A stretch of 64,000 nucleotides of DNA from Otatea glauca. Taxonomy: Eukaryota; Streptophyta; Magnoliopsida; Poales; Poaceae. Position 1 is the first letter of the stretch; each line of letters begins with the position of its first letter. Below are positions 34,075-45,428 of this stretch, piece by piece. The position numbers and the translations under genes are program-made. Location: positions 53,383,435 through 53,447,434 of the forward strand of contig CM070711.1 in NCBI GenBank assembly GCA_036346275.1, in the 5' to 3' direction. The notes beneath the pieces were generated by a model. The model had not been told where the DNA came from. It searched no databases and saw nothing but the letters and a program-made list of their open reading frames with translations.

Positions 34075-35510
34075 TGCCGAAGGCGGCCTGGATCGCCTCG
34101 AGGATGTAGGAGATCTTTGGGAAGGCTGCCACCTCCTATGATCTCGGCGGCAACGTCCCCAAGAACATCTTGGGGCGGAGCGACGAGGTAATAGCTTTTG
34201 CCTTGACCCTAGTCTCGGGGGCTCGGATTCGGATGCTTATCGTGATAAGCTCGCAGTGACGTCGAGGAGCTTTGGGACACGCGAGCGATTATTGCCGCTC
34301 CACTGGTTTGGTCAAGGGCAGAAGGGGAGTAAAGCCGACTCTGGCGCCCGAGGCAAGTTGCCAAGAAGCCCCACGTCGAGTGGGGTGACCGGGTCGTGGT
34401 AAGTTCGAACGCCCCGAGCTCGGGGACATCCGAGCCTGAGCTTGCTTCCCCCTTTCTGCCTCCTTGGTCCTTCTTTGTTGATCCTTGCCTCTCTGTGCGG
34501 CGGGAGGCGCTCACGCACGGGCCGGATATGCGGCTGAGCCATGAGCTCTGGTGTTAAGCTCCCGAGGGGGAGTTCTCCATTCTTTGTCGTGGAATCGTCG
34601 CGCTAGATGCGGCTTTCATACATTTTCGTCATCCCGCCCGTCGCGCGTTCGAAGGCGTCAGGGGCACCGACCTTTCTGTGGTCGGGCGAGTCGAGGAGGA
34701 GGATGACGAGGATGCCGACCGCTGCCACGACCGAGACGCGGCGGGTGCTGCTGCCGCGTCTTACGAGGAGGACAAAGTGGCGAGGGAAGCGGTCGAGCGC
34801 GCGATCGAGGGTGCCGTGGTCGGGGAAACCGGCGCTGAGAGGCCGGGCCCTTGAGCTCACGCGGGCCGTCGAGTTCGAGCGGGAGCGCGGGGCCCGGGAG
34901 ACCGAGCGGGAGCTAAACGCCGAGAGGGACCTTCATGCTGTGGCGCTCTCCAAATCCGTTGAGGAGGAGGCGGAAGAAGCGGAGAGACCCTCGCCCGAGT
35001 CCGTCGAAAAGCGCGGGGCGTTACGGGCGAAGCCGTGCGGCGCGGTGGTAGTGATCGGCGCCTCGAGCTCGAGGTCTCCGACCTTCGCTCGGCGGAGGTC
35101 GTCGCGGCGAGAGCGGAGGACTCGGGCGCCTTGAGGTCGCCCATATGGCCCATGAGGATAGCCATTCGATCGTGTCGACCGCGCTCAAGGATCTTGCAGC
35201 CGCGCGGAAGGAGGTGGAGGGGCTCCGAATGCAGATGGGGAATCCGATCTCCGCCGCGCCGAGGCGGTGAGCTCACGGCAAAGCGGCAGACGGCTGAAGT
35301 ACGGGCAGCTGTGCTCGAGAAACGATGACGGATTGGAGAGAGGGCCACCGGGCGAAGCTAAAGCGGCCGAGGCGAGGCAGTCGCCGGGCTTGAGGAAAGC
35401 GGCGCGAGTGGCTCGGCGGGAAGAGTGCCTTGGCTCGGCTTCGAGCGACGCGTCCGGGCCGGCAGGCGAGGCCGAGGTTATCGCGCTCGGCAGAGGGTCT
35501 CAGACCTAGG
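34075..35510 (+). pseudogene. Degenerate downstream part of the antisense ORF
   Basis: After the candidate acceptor site the sequence can be read as PKAAWIASRM, then a stop, then IFGKAATSYDLGGN in the same frame. Further on, Glu/Arg-rich, coiled-coil-like stretches appear in shifting frames: AVEFERERGARETERELNAE near 34865-34925 and later alanine/glutamate-rich text. Continuity is lost to many indels. It has the composition expected for the long charged C-terminal part of Tat antisense proteins. Confidence 0.45.
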
Positions 35511-35739
35511 CGGGAAGCTTGCGAGATATGTCCGTGGAGTAAAATTTAAAGTTAGTGGATAGGTCGGAGGCGAAGGATTCGCACCTTGTGAAGACAATGT
35601 AACTACGCTAATTTTGTAAAGTCACATTTCTTTGGAAGACTTAGCTCGCTTGCTGACCCGTGTCGCCTTTGTAGACTTTGCACCTAGCCTGGGCCGACCG
35701 AGCTAAAGGATGCTCAAGGTCAGTTTAATCGAGGCCTCA

Positions 35740-36500
35740 ACCGGAATCACCCGGGCTCGGGCACGACTCGGGTTGATCGGTCTTCACCATTTGGCCACGG
35801 GGGAATTGGTCGGCTTATTGCAGCAGTGCGGCTTGTTGTGATCGCGATCGTCCCTGGTGGTAATTTTGGGGATCGCGACCTCCGAACCTGGGTATACCAT
35901 CGGGCCCAGGGCGCTCCTTGAGGACGTTCAATGGTCGGCGTATACTGGGAATAGCGGCTTGCCCGATAAGGATCGTTTAAAGCGGCCTCCGAGCCCGAAA
36001 ATGCATCAGGCTCGGGATACCGACGTCCCTGAAGTGAACCTAGAGAACGCGGCCTCAACTGAGGCCTCGCCCCGGCGATGCTCAGTTTGGGCACAACTTC
36101 GGATTGGCGGCACCGAGTAGCCTGGGCTCGGACGGTTTAGGCCTCGGGTCTAGCCCGGCGAGCTCGGGAATGCTTCGAGCTCGGCGAGGTCCCCTCAGAG
36201 GGAAGTTTAGAAATTCGAACCTGGCCACTCGGGCCCGGGGGAAAGGTCGGCTTATTGCGCAGGCCGGCTTATTGCGACCGAGTCATCCCCGGTGGTGAAT
36301 TTTAATATTGCGACCTCCGAGCCCGGGAAACGTCATCGGGCTCGGGGTGCCCTCTGAGAACGTTCAATGGTTGGCAGCACGGGGGAATAGTCGGCTTACT
36401 TCGATAAGGATCGTTTCTGGCGGTCCCGATCACGAGAATGCCGGGCTCAGATTGTTCATCCCCGAGGCGAACCTAGAGAACGAGACCCTAGGCGCTGCAA
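35740..36500. repeat. About 435-bp tandem repeat in the Tat spacer
   Basis: Two diverged units, with GGTCGGCTTATTGC at about 35810 and 36246, GCGACCTCCGA(A/G)CC at about 35876 and 36309, and GAACCTAGAGAACG at about 36037 and 36470. It lies between the antisense ORF and pol, where Tat elements often carry tandem repeats. Non-coding. Confidence 0.7.
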
Positions 36501-37049
36501 AAAAGAACACGCATGGACGCCCCTAGGTCGGGCCCGCCGCGTGACCTTATGGTCACGCCGCGAGATCGCGCCACTCGAGGCGTCCTAAAAGAAAGGAGAA
36601 CTAAGGCTGCGAGAAAGCAGGTGGAGCCCTGGGGCCGAGGACTTTTAAGATGATGCGACCCTTGACGAAGGGTCCTGCAGCTCGGGGTCATGGCGGAGCG
36701 CCATCCCCCTCCATAAACTAAAAGAGGTTAGCGATGGAGGCGAAGGGGACTTTTATTACAGCGCATACAGGCGAACAGTGCGGTGACACAGCGTCGGGTC
36801 ACGCCCAGTCGCGATTGCTTGGGACACAAGAAACAAGCACGGCAAAGAAGAAGAAATATCTTAACTCAAGCATGGATGGAGGCGTTAGGCATAGAACTTC
36901 CGGGTGGCCCACATTCCACGAGCTCGAGCTCCACGCCATCGGGGCCGCGGGACAGTAAGCTCCGCGCGGCTTGCCGAGATGACTCTATAGGGGCCCTCCC
37001 ACAGCGGGGACAGCTTTATTGATGTGGGAACGGTCTTGGATTCGTCTTA

Positions 37050-40000
37050 GGACTAGGTCCCCAACGCGGAAGCCCCGGGGTCAAACGGCTCGGGCGGCGT
37101 GCTGCGGAGATCTTGCGGTAGCGTGCGGCGCGGCGAGGCGCGGCACCTTACTTCTCCGCAAGGCGAGGTCGAGGACCGCTCCTACTCGAGTCGACACAGT
37201 CGGCCGAGCTTGCTCTCGACGGAGCGAGCGTGATCTCGGCGGCGGGGCGGCCTCGGCAAGACGAGCCGTGGAAGGGCTCGTCCCTATTGCCCGGCTGGGG
37301 GAGGTGCGGACGGACCAAAGGACGGTGGGGAGTTCCTCCACCTAGGCCCGGCCGCGCCGGATCGAGCTCGTCAGCTTCGCTTCTTGAGCCCTTGGGACGA
37401 GCTGCCGTTGGCGCTCTCGGCGCTCCGTTGCTCGGGGATGGCTTACCGAGGCATAGTAGATTTTGGTCCCCATATCGCGAACTCTTGGAGCGGCTCATTT
37501 GGTGAACTGCGTCCCGTTGTCGGTGATGATCCTGCAAGGGACTCCGTACCTCGTGACCACGAAGGAATGGAAGAACCTTACCGCGGCCTTGGCAGTGATA
37601 GCGGAGACCGGCTCCGCCTCAATCCATTTCGAAAAGGTGTCGATGGCCACGAATAGAAACTTCTTCCCCGGCCAGGCCTCGGAAAGGGATCGAGATGTCG
37701 GGCCCGTCGAGCGGCCGGCGAGGGGATGGTCTGCGGCGTGAAGGCTACCGACGCCTTCCGGGCGTGGCGCGGGCTGGCGAGTACGAATGATGCCCTAGGC
37801 ATCTTCGAGCGCCGTTGGCCAGTTAAAACCCATCCGGAACGCCTTCCCGACCATGGTCCTGAAAGAAGAGTGAGCGCCGCATAGGCCGGAATGTATGTCA
37901 TTGAGCAAGTATTTACCTTCTTCAGGAGTGACGCACTTTGACAAAATGCCCAGGGCCCCTTGACGGTAGAGCTGCCGACCGACGAGCCTGTACGAGCTCG
38001 CGCACCGCCGGAGCCTGCTCCTTTCGGCCGGAGAGGCGGGGAGCTCCCCTTGGTCGAGGAACTTGATGATCGGGTCCATCCACGACGGAATGCTTTCGAG
38101 AAAGGCCACCGGGTCTTCCTGGTTGGTGACGGATGGCGCGGCCAAGGCTTCGAGGATGACGTTCGGTGGGAGCTCATCGCCGGACGACGAGCACGGAAGG
38201 AGATCGGCGGTGGAATTGTCCTTCCTAGGTGCGTCTTTGGATCTTGAGTTCGAGACCACCTCTCCATCTTGCGCACCTCGGCGAGTACTTGGCCATCGTG
38301 AGTCGAACAACTGGTAAACTTTGTTGTCTTGATTGATGATGGCCGAGTCCCCTTTCACAATTAGACGGCGGACGCCCAGGGACTTGCAAGCTCGTAGGCC
38401 GGCCAACAGGGCCTCATATTCCGCCGCGTTGTTGGTAGCTGGGAAGCCGAAGCGGATCACATATCTCAAGTGGTCGCCTTGAGGGGTGATGATGAGAACA
38501 CCGGCCCCCGAGCATTCAAAGGACCTTGACCCGTCGAAGAACATGGTCCAAGGATCTTCGACCTTGACCTCGGGCTCGGGGGCAGGTTCCGTCGTCTGCT
38601 CTACCACAAAGTCGGCCAGCATCTGAGATTTGATGGCGGTGCGGGCCATGAAACGGAGGTCGAATTTGGCCAGCTCTATGGCCCATTTGGCGACGCGACC
38701 TCTGGCTTCCGGGTTCTTGAGGATCTCCCGGCGGGAGCCGCTCGGGGCGACCACGTGTGCGCTGGAAGTAGTGCGAAGCTTCCGTGAGGCCATGAAGAGG
38801 CGTGAGGAGCTTCGGACCAAGGGATAGTGCTCCCGGCCCGTGAAGCACGCCGGCGTAGTAGATCGGGTCTTTGTCGCCCGCCACTCGGCCACTAGGACCG
38901 CGCTGACGGCTTGGGTCGTGGCGGCGAGGTAAAGCAACAGCGCCTCGCCCTGCTGGGGAGTTGTCAATAGAGGCGGACGTGAGAGGTATGCTTTGAGCTC
39001 GTCGAAAGACAGCTGGGCTTCGTGGGTCCACTCAAAACCCTCGTGCTTGCGTAGGATCTTGAAGAAGGGCAGCCCTCGCTCACCGAGCCAGGAGATGAAG
39101 CTACTGAGGGCAACGATGCGACCGGTGAGGCTTTGTACCTGTTTTACTGAGGTCAGAGCGGTCATTTGTTCGATCGCCTCGATTTTTCTCGAGTTGGGCC
39201 ACTCCGGCCCGATCATGTAGCGAGCACTTTTCCGAGGTCGTGCGAAGCGCGCACCGGGGTTGAGCTTGATGCCAAACTTGTTCGGGTTGGCGAAGGTCTC
39301 GGCAGTCGTTGATGTGGATGGCTTTAGAGGGCTCTTGATGATGATGTCGTCGGCGTACGCCGAGGTTCGGCCGATCTGCGGTCGAAGGTTTTAGTCATCG
39401 GCCGTTGGAGCGTGGCGCGCGTTGCGGAGGCCAAGCGACATGGTCGTATAGCGAAGGTTCGAGCGGCATGATGAAAGCGGTCTTGTCCTCGTCTTCCACG
39501 GCGAGCTTGATCAGTGGTAGCGGAGTAGGCGTCGAAAACTCAACATCTCAGCGTTGGCGGTGGAATCCACGATCTGGTCTATGCGTGGAAGTGGGAAGTT
39601 ATCTTTAGGGCATGCGGCATTCAACCTCGTGTGATCGACGCACATTCGCCACTTCCCACCTTTCTTTTGCACAATTACAGGGTTGGCCAGCCATTCGGAG
39701 TAGTTGACCTCGCGAATGAAGCCGTCCTTGAGGAGTTTGTCGAGGTGCTCCCTGATTATTGCCACCTTCTCGAGGGAGAAGCGCCGCAGCTTCTGGCGCA
39801 CGTGCCTGCAGCCAGGCTTTGTTTGTAGTCTGTGCTCGATCACCTTCCGTGGGACCCCCGGCATGTCCGCCGGTTCCCATGCAAAAATGCTTTTATTATC
39901 TCGGAGGAAGGTGACGAGCTCGTCTTCCTATTTAGGGTCAAGCTGGGCGGAAATGCAGACGCATTTGCCCGAATTCCCTTCCTCGAGCTGCACGGCCTTG

Positions 40001-40480
40001 GTCGGCCATTGGTGGATGGCCATCTTCAAACGGTGCCGCCGGGCGGTCTCGGGACCAGGTGAGGCGATATGCGGCCAGCGCCGGGGCCTTTCCTCGCAGC
40101 CGTCGCGCGCCGAGGTCGCCAGCGGACCGTTATGGCGCCTGGGCCCGGAGCTTCATGCCGGTGCGTAATGATTAGCGACCATAAACTTGATCGGTAGGGC
40201 CCGAGGATGGTGTTGTAGGGAGATCGTTGTCCACGACCTCAAAGGTGATCAACTCGGTGCGGAAGTTTGCGGAATCGCGAAGGTGACGGGAGGACCACTT
40301 GCGGCGGGGTGGTCGAGCTTCGGGGCGATGCGAAGAAGGGATCGCTATGTTCTTGATTTTCGACGAGGTATGCATCCGATCCAAGCGCTTGCGGGGCGGG
40401 TTGAGAACTACCCCGTCGACCATGACTCGACCAACGATGGTGTTGCTTATGGTGGGGCGATGACAGAGCGGTTTTGAAGT
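37050..40480 (-). pseudogene. Gypsy pol: protease, reverse transcriptase, RNase H, integrase (frameshifted)
   Basis: Reading leftwards. A protease tail (RTELITFEVVD, about 40230-40265) lies upstream of the reverse transcriptase (39864 to about 39230). The RT shows DGFIREVNYSEWLANPV, VQKKGGKWRMCVDHTRLNAA, CPKDNFPLPRID and, out of frame, AYADDIIIKS near 39345-39370 with the catalytic YADD. The long ORF 39216-37795 carries the RT tail (FEWTHEAQLSFDELKAYLS) and RNase H (MFFDGSRSFECSGAGVLI, NNAAEYEALLAGL). The integrase zinc-binding part (GLCGAHSSFRTMVGKAFRMG) ends that ORF. The integrase core follows in other frames, with IITDNGTQFT at 37502-37531. Pol makes the element's cDNA and inserts it. Several frameshifts and small deletions mean no full polyprotein is possible. 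Confidence 0.88.
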
Positions 40481-40749
40481 CTCGGGACATCCCGGGGCGT
40501 CGTCGAGAAAAGGTGATGGGGGCGCCATCCCTGCGCGGGGTTGGTCGGTGGGCTTCCGGCGGTGGCTTGGTAGGCGGTGCGCCACGGCATCGCCGGCTCG
40601 CGCCAAGATCGGTATCTTTGAAGAGCCACCGAAGATTACATCCCACGGCGGTCGCCTGCTTTGGGAATTCGGTCGGGGCCTACACGAGCACAGCTAGCGC
40701 CGACCCCACGGTGTTCGTCGCCGCCGGGGCGTGGGCATCTCTCCGGCCC

Positions 40750-41704
40750 CTATAAAGGTGTCGGCTTGAATAGCCCGTCCTGCGGCCGCGGTCGTGGGCG
40801 TGGATCTTGTGGAGCAGACAAAATTTGTTGGCGTCGGCCGGCCGTTCCTCATTGCCCCGAGTCGACGTTCGCATGAGGGCTCGCCCGGCCCTACCCCTCT
40901 TGGGGCTGGCGGCGTCTGTTGTGGCGCGGCGGTTACGTTGGCGGGGCCCCGCGTCGGCTGGCGTGCCTTTGCCCCTCCGCACCTGTTGTCGACCGTGGCG
41001 ACCACGTGGAGCTAGTCGCCCTCGACGCCGCGGTCTTTTCCTCGCCTCTTGTCGCGCGGGGTCGGGTCTCGTTCCCTAAAGCGGGACGGCCTGCCTCGCC
41101 CCCGGCGAGGCCGAGCTACCTCGTTAAGTAGTCGTGCTTCCGGTGGACGGCGTCGTCGCGTCGCATATCATTCCGCCATGTGGAATAGTTTGTTGACGGT
41201 GAGCCTCGCAGCGATTTCGAGGTCCTCCGTGAGGCGTCTGTCTCGGACACCGAATTTGAAGGCCTTGATGACGGTTTCATCAGAGATGTTGGGAATCAAG
41301 TTCCGCGCGTGGGTGAACCGGCGCTCGAAGTCTCGCAGGTGCTCCCCCTTTCCTTGGATAACACAGTCCAGGTCCCTTTCTCATCCAGGCCGCTCATAGT
41401 AGCTCTGGAAGTTGGAGTGGAGGGCGCTCCATAATTGGCGCCATGACCGGAAGGTGCCGGGCGCCTGGTTGAAGAGCCAGGTGCGGGTGGCCTCATCCAG
41501 GATGGTGGGGAGATAGTTGGCCATCGCGGCCTCGTCCCCACCGGCCGCCAAGACGGCGGTGGAGTATATGGAGAGGAATTCCGCGGGATTCTTGGTCCCG
41601 TCGAACCGTTCCATCATTGCCGGCTTGAACCAGGCCGGCCAGCGTACCCGACGGAGGTCACTCGAGTACGCCGGGCAGCCATAGGCCGGAAGGCTACGCG
41701 CCAT
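40750..41704 (-). pseudogene. Gypsy gag (frameshifted)
   Basis: ORF 41704-41381 holds the retrotransposon gag core (PAWFKPAMMERFDGTKNP, ATRTWLFNQAPGTFRSW, LWSALHSNFQSYYERPG). The core continues in another frame to about 41175 (HLRDFERRFTHARNLIPN). A degraded nucleic-acid-binding knuckle (FCLLHKIHAHD) lies near 40800-40835. Gag would form the cytoplasmic particle. The N-terminal part between about 41705 and 42440 is too decayed to read. Confidence 0.75.
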
Positions 41705-42481
41705 TCTTGGCTCGAGTTGTCATCGGTGGCGAAATTGAGCCGGCGGCGCACCGCGCCGACCACGTCGGTTAGCGAGGCGTTATTCTGATGGTGGCGGTGG
41801 TCACGCGGATCTTCCGGCGCTGGGTGGCGTCCGGGAGAGGTCTCGGAAGTATGGCTACTCGGCGAGCATCGCTATTATGCCACCGATGGTGGCGGTTCGC
41901 GCTCCACCTCATCGATGGCGGCGGAGGAGCGGCGTTGGGTGCGAGCCGTGAGCGGGAGCCTACGGTGGAACGGCGGTGATCATGTGGCGGGGCGGCGGCG
42001 CCATGGGGCGAGACCCGAGCCGAGGAGCACGCTGCGCCGTCGAAGTCGCGGCGCCGTCGGTCGCCTTGTTGAGCTCTTGGCGAGGATGCGTCGGAAGAGG
42101 GCGAGCGGCCCGGCGGGTCGGCCATGACCAGTGATGGCATGGCGTTCTTGGGCAAGCTCGTCCGGACGGGAGGGTGGCGGCGAACGAGGGCGGGCTATAC
42201 CACGCTCTTCGCCGAATAGCGGCGATGGCGGTTGATGGCAACTGGAGAGCGGTCGCCTCGAGGAGTCTCTGGCTCTTTGTCGTTCGCTCGAGGAGTCGCC
42301 TCGCGTTAAATCGACCACGAAGGCCCGTCGTTCGCGGCGGCAAGGAAGCGAGAGCATGGATGTGGAGCCTTGGCACTCGGGGACACATCCGAGCCCGGGC
42401 TTCTTTCGTTTGCGACATGCCGGCGGTGGAGCTAGAGTCTTGATGTCGCCGAGATAACGAGCTTTGGACGAGCGAAACTTG

Positions 42482-42500
42482 GGCCCCACGGTGGCGCCGG
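42482..42500 (-). promoter_or_regulatory. Primer-binding site of the Tat Gypsy element
   Basis: Directly inside the 5' LTR the minus strand reads CCGGCGCCACCGTGGGGCC, close to the TGGCGCC-ACCGTGGGGCC type site common in grass Gypsy elements, with the first bases changed. Confidence 0.6.
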
Positions 42501-43606
42501 TATCGGATCGATCGGGATCGTCGAGAAAAAAGGAAGGATCGTATAAGGCGAGGCCCAAAACCTCGCTCGTTCGGGAGGACCTCGGCGGTAGCGCAAAGGA
42601 AAAAGGAAAACCAAGCAGGGGACGCAATGTTTATACTAGTTCGAGCACCCTAGATCGAGTAACAGCTCTACTCCAGTCCTGCCCGTGGGCGAAAAAGAAC
42701 TAAAGGCTCTTCTGGGGAGTGTTACAAGGGGAGCTCGACCTCGGGATCGTTCGGGAGCGATGATCGAGGAGAGCTTGGTGAATAGGGGGTGTACAAGTAT
42801 GACTGCAGGTTCGCGAAGACTTAGCCGGAAAAAGGGAGAGAAGCCCCCTTCACGAAGACCCGCCCTCCTTTATCACGGTAGAAGAGGCGAGTTACATGGA
42901 GAATTGGGAGAGCGAGAAGGATGGAGAGTGTCCCAGGAACCCGATCCTCCGTCTTGATGGTGATCGCCGTTGATTCGCCGCCGCACGGGTTAGTAGACTC
43001 ACCGGCGAGTAGTCTGCCGTTTTCTTGGGAAACATCGTACACGCCCTCTGTGGACTGTCGGATCTTGGCGTTGCAATGTGTAGTCTGGCTCCGCCTCGGG
43101 AGGCGTACCCTCATCGAGCATGGCGGGCGATGGGACCGGAGTTTTGACTTTGGCAACCTTGCGTGCCTAGGAAGGAAGCGACTGCTCCGTGTGGTCACTT
43201 AGCGGTCGTGGTCATAGGGCATGTGGCTAGTGGCGGCGGAGGGCCCGATACTGCCTTTGGTGGGGATCACCTCGGGCCCGGTCGGAGGTCGGGAGTCCGA
43301 CCCGAGGGAGGTCGGACGTCCTACTTAGTCGGGACGAGCTTCGGAGCGGTCGGTTAGGTCGAGGATGAGTGTCGCCGTGGCCTCGCGGGGCCTTTGGTCG
43401 GGCGGGCTTGGAGCGATCCGTTCATTACTCGGGCTGCCGTTTTACATGGGAGTCCGGGCGAGGCGTCGGGGCGAGGAGATCGCCAAGGTCGCATACAACC
43501 TGGGATAGCCTGCCGGGCGAAGCTTGATCCCCCGAGGTCAGAGGAGGACCGTTTAAAGCCCCCCCGGGGGGGTACGGACACATGTCAGGATGGCCGATCC
43601 CCGACA
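42501..43606 (-). repeat. 5' LTR of the Tat Gypsy element
   Basis: About 1106 bp, matching 31671-32792. The inner end starts TATCGGATCGATCGGG where the other LTR has TGTCGACGATCGGG, so the conserved TG is mutated here. Differences between the LTRs are spread along their length. Confidence 0.88.
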
Positions 43607-43611
43607 ATACC

Positions 43612-44132
<521 letters not shown>

Positions 44133-44137
44133 ATTCT

Positions 44138-45366
44138 TGTTTGTGATGAGTTATTGAGTGTGTTTGAGTTAGATTTGCTCTGGTTTTAGTTTGATTTGAT
44201 TTCAAATTGAAGCAATTTGAGTGTTGTTTGGGCTCGAGCGGCACTACCGGCTCAGGGGAGCGGTAGTGCCAGCCAAGCGGCACTACTAGCCTGGTGTAGG
44301 CGATAGTGCTGACTCATTAGCATATTGAATATTAAAATATGATTTTGGATGATTATTGCATATCTTTGTTGGACATTGCTATGTGATGGGTTTTCCTTGT
44401 TTTTGATGGTTGCAGAACAATGGTGCTAGGTTATGGTGAGGTAGAGGATGACCGAGACTTGGCAAGGTGCGCCGAAGGTCCAGACGGTCGGGGGTCGTCA
44501 GAAGATGATCAGAGATGGAGTCGCTGCGAGCCTAGAAGACAAGTGAACAACTGAGATGCAAACTTGAAGCTGCTCAGATCAAGGAGAGTCGTTGGATTGC
44601 AGTTTAGAGGATATAGTAGTGGTCAAGTTAGCTTGAGTGAATCTCAACCCTTGATGAGGTTTCTTGAGGGCCAAGTAGAACTCATCCAAGGGTGGAGGAT
44701 AACTCAATCTCAACCCTTGATGAGGTTACTTAAGGGCCAAGTATGACTCATCCGAGGGTGGAGAATGACTCATGAGTAGTATAAATAGAGGGGTAGGGTA
44801 GCTCTCCCATCTTAAAGGTTTTGTGTGCTCCTTTGAGCTTTACCCACTTTGTTGTGAGGCTTTGTAAACCTTCCTTCAAAGAAATAAAATTTTACTTCCT
44901 TACTTTTCTGAATTTAATTCCAGCATTTACATTATTTCTTAAATTCAGCATTTAAATTTCGCAATTTACATTCTCTCAAGTTGGATTTGCCTCCCCTCCT
45001 TCTACTTACTTATGCTTATTGTGCCAAGGATGTATGATTGATGGATGAATCTTCTTTAGATCATATCCTCATCATCTAGGCAATCCTTTGCAAGAATTCG
45101 ATCTCTTTACTTAATCTTTTAGAAATTTTTGTACATTGCCTTTGAGGTTTTTGTTTCATGTGTTCTTGCTTGCTGTGACAAGTGGGAGAATATCCAAGCT
45201 CATATTGATCATCACAATCCCACGAGCAAGTTCAAGATCAAGATTTTCTTTGTTTTGCTTATTTGCGTTTGAGTATTTCAAGTGAGGTTTTGGTTGGATC
45301 GATTGAGTGGGGGAAAATTTAATTATGATCATTCACCCCCGCTCTGATCGCCATTTCGATCCTTCA
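44138..45366 (+). repeat. 5' LTR of the SIRE-type Copia element
   Basis: The end is set by the primer-binding site (LTR ...TCCTTCA ending 45366). The start, TGTTTGTGATGAG at 44138 just after the microsatellite, is a guess because there is no partner LTR. It contains palindromic GCGGTAGTGCC / GGCACTAC motifs (44235-44310) and a duplicated AACCCTTGATGAGGTT block. Confidence 0.6.
44780..44788 (+). promoter_or_regulatory. TATA box of the Copia LTR promoter
   Basis: TATAAATAG followed by AGGGG, about 590 bp before the LTR end, a normal place for the U3/R border of a long LTR. Confidence 0.7.
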
Positions 45367-45368
45367 AT

Positions 45369-45381
45369 TGGTATCATAGCC
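45369..45381 (+). promoter_or_regulatory. Primer-binding site (initiator tRNA-Met type)
   Basis: TGGTATCATAGCC, two bases after the LTR end, close to the usual TGGTATCAGAGCC site of plant Copia elements. Confidence 0.85.
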
Positions 45382-45428
45382 CGATTTTACTCTTCCATAG
45401 ATCTTGATCGGTCACAAGAGCCATTGCG

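Larger units (their letters stand above)
31671..43606 (-). mobile_element. Tat-lineage Gypsy LTR retrotransposon with an antisense ORF
   Basis: The element is bounded by TGTCGACGATCGGG (31671) and ...GATCCCCGACA (43606), with a perfect 5-bp duplication ATACC at 31666-31670 and 43607-43611. LTRs of about 1.1 kb lie at both ends. On the minus strand, from right to left: 5' LTR, primer-binding site, gag, protease, reverse transcriptase, RNase H, integrase, a repeat-rich spacer, an ORF in the opposite direction, polypurine tract, 3' LTR. An antisense ORF between pol and the 3' LTR is typical of the Tat group (RIRE2, Grande and relatives). Gag and pol have many frameshifts and the LTRs differ by many substitutions and indels, so the insertion is old. 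It interrupts the MITE at 31578/43936. Confidence 0.93.
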
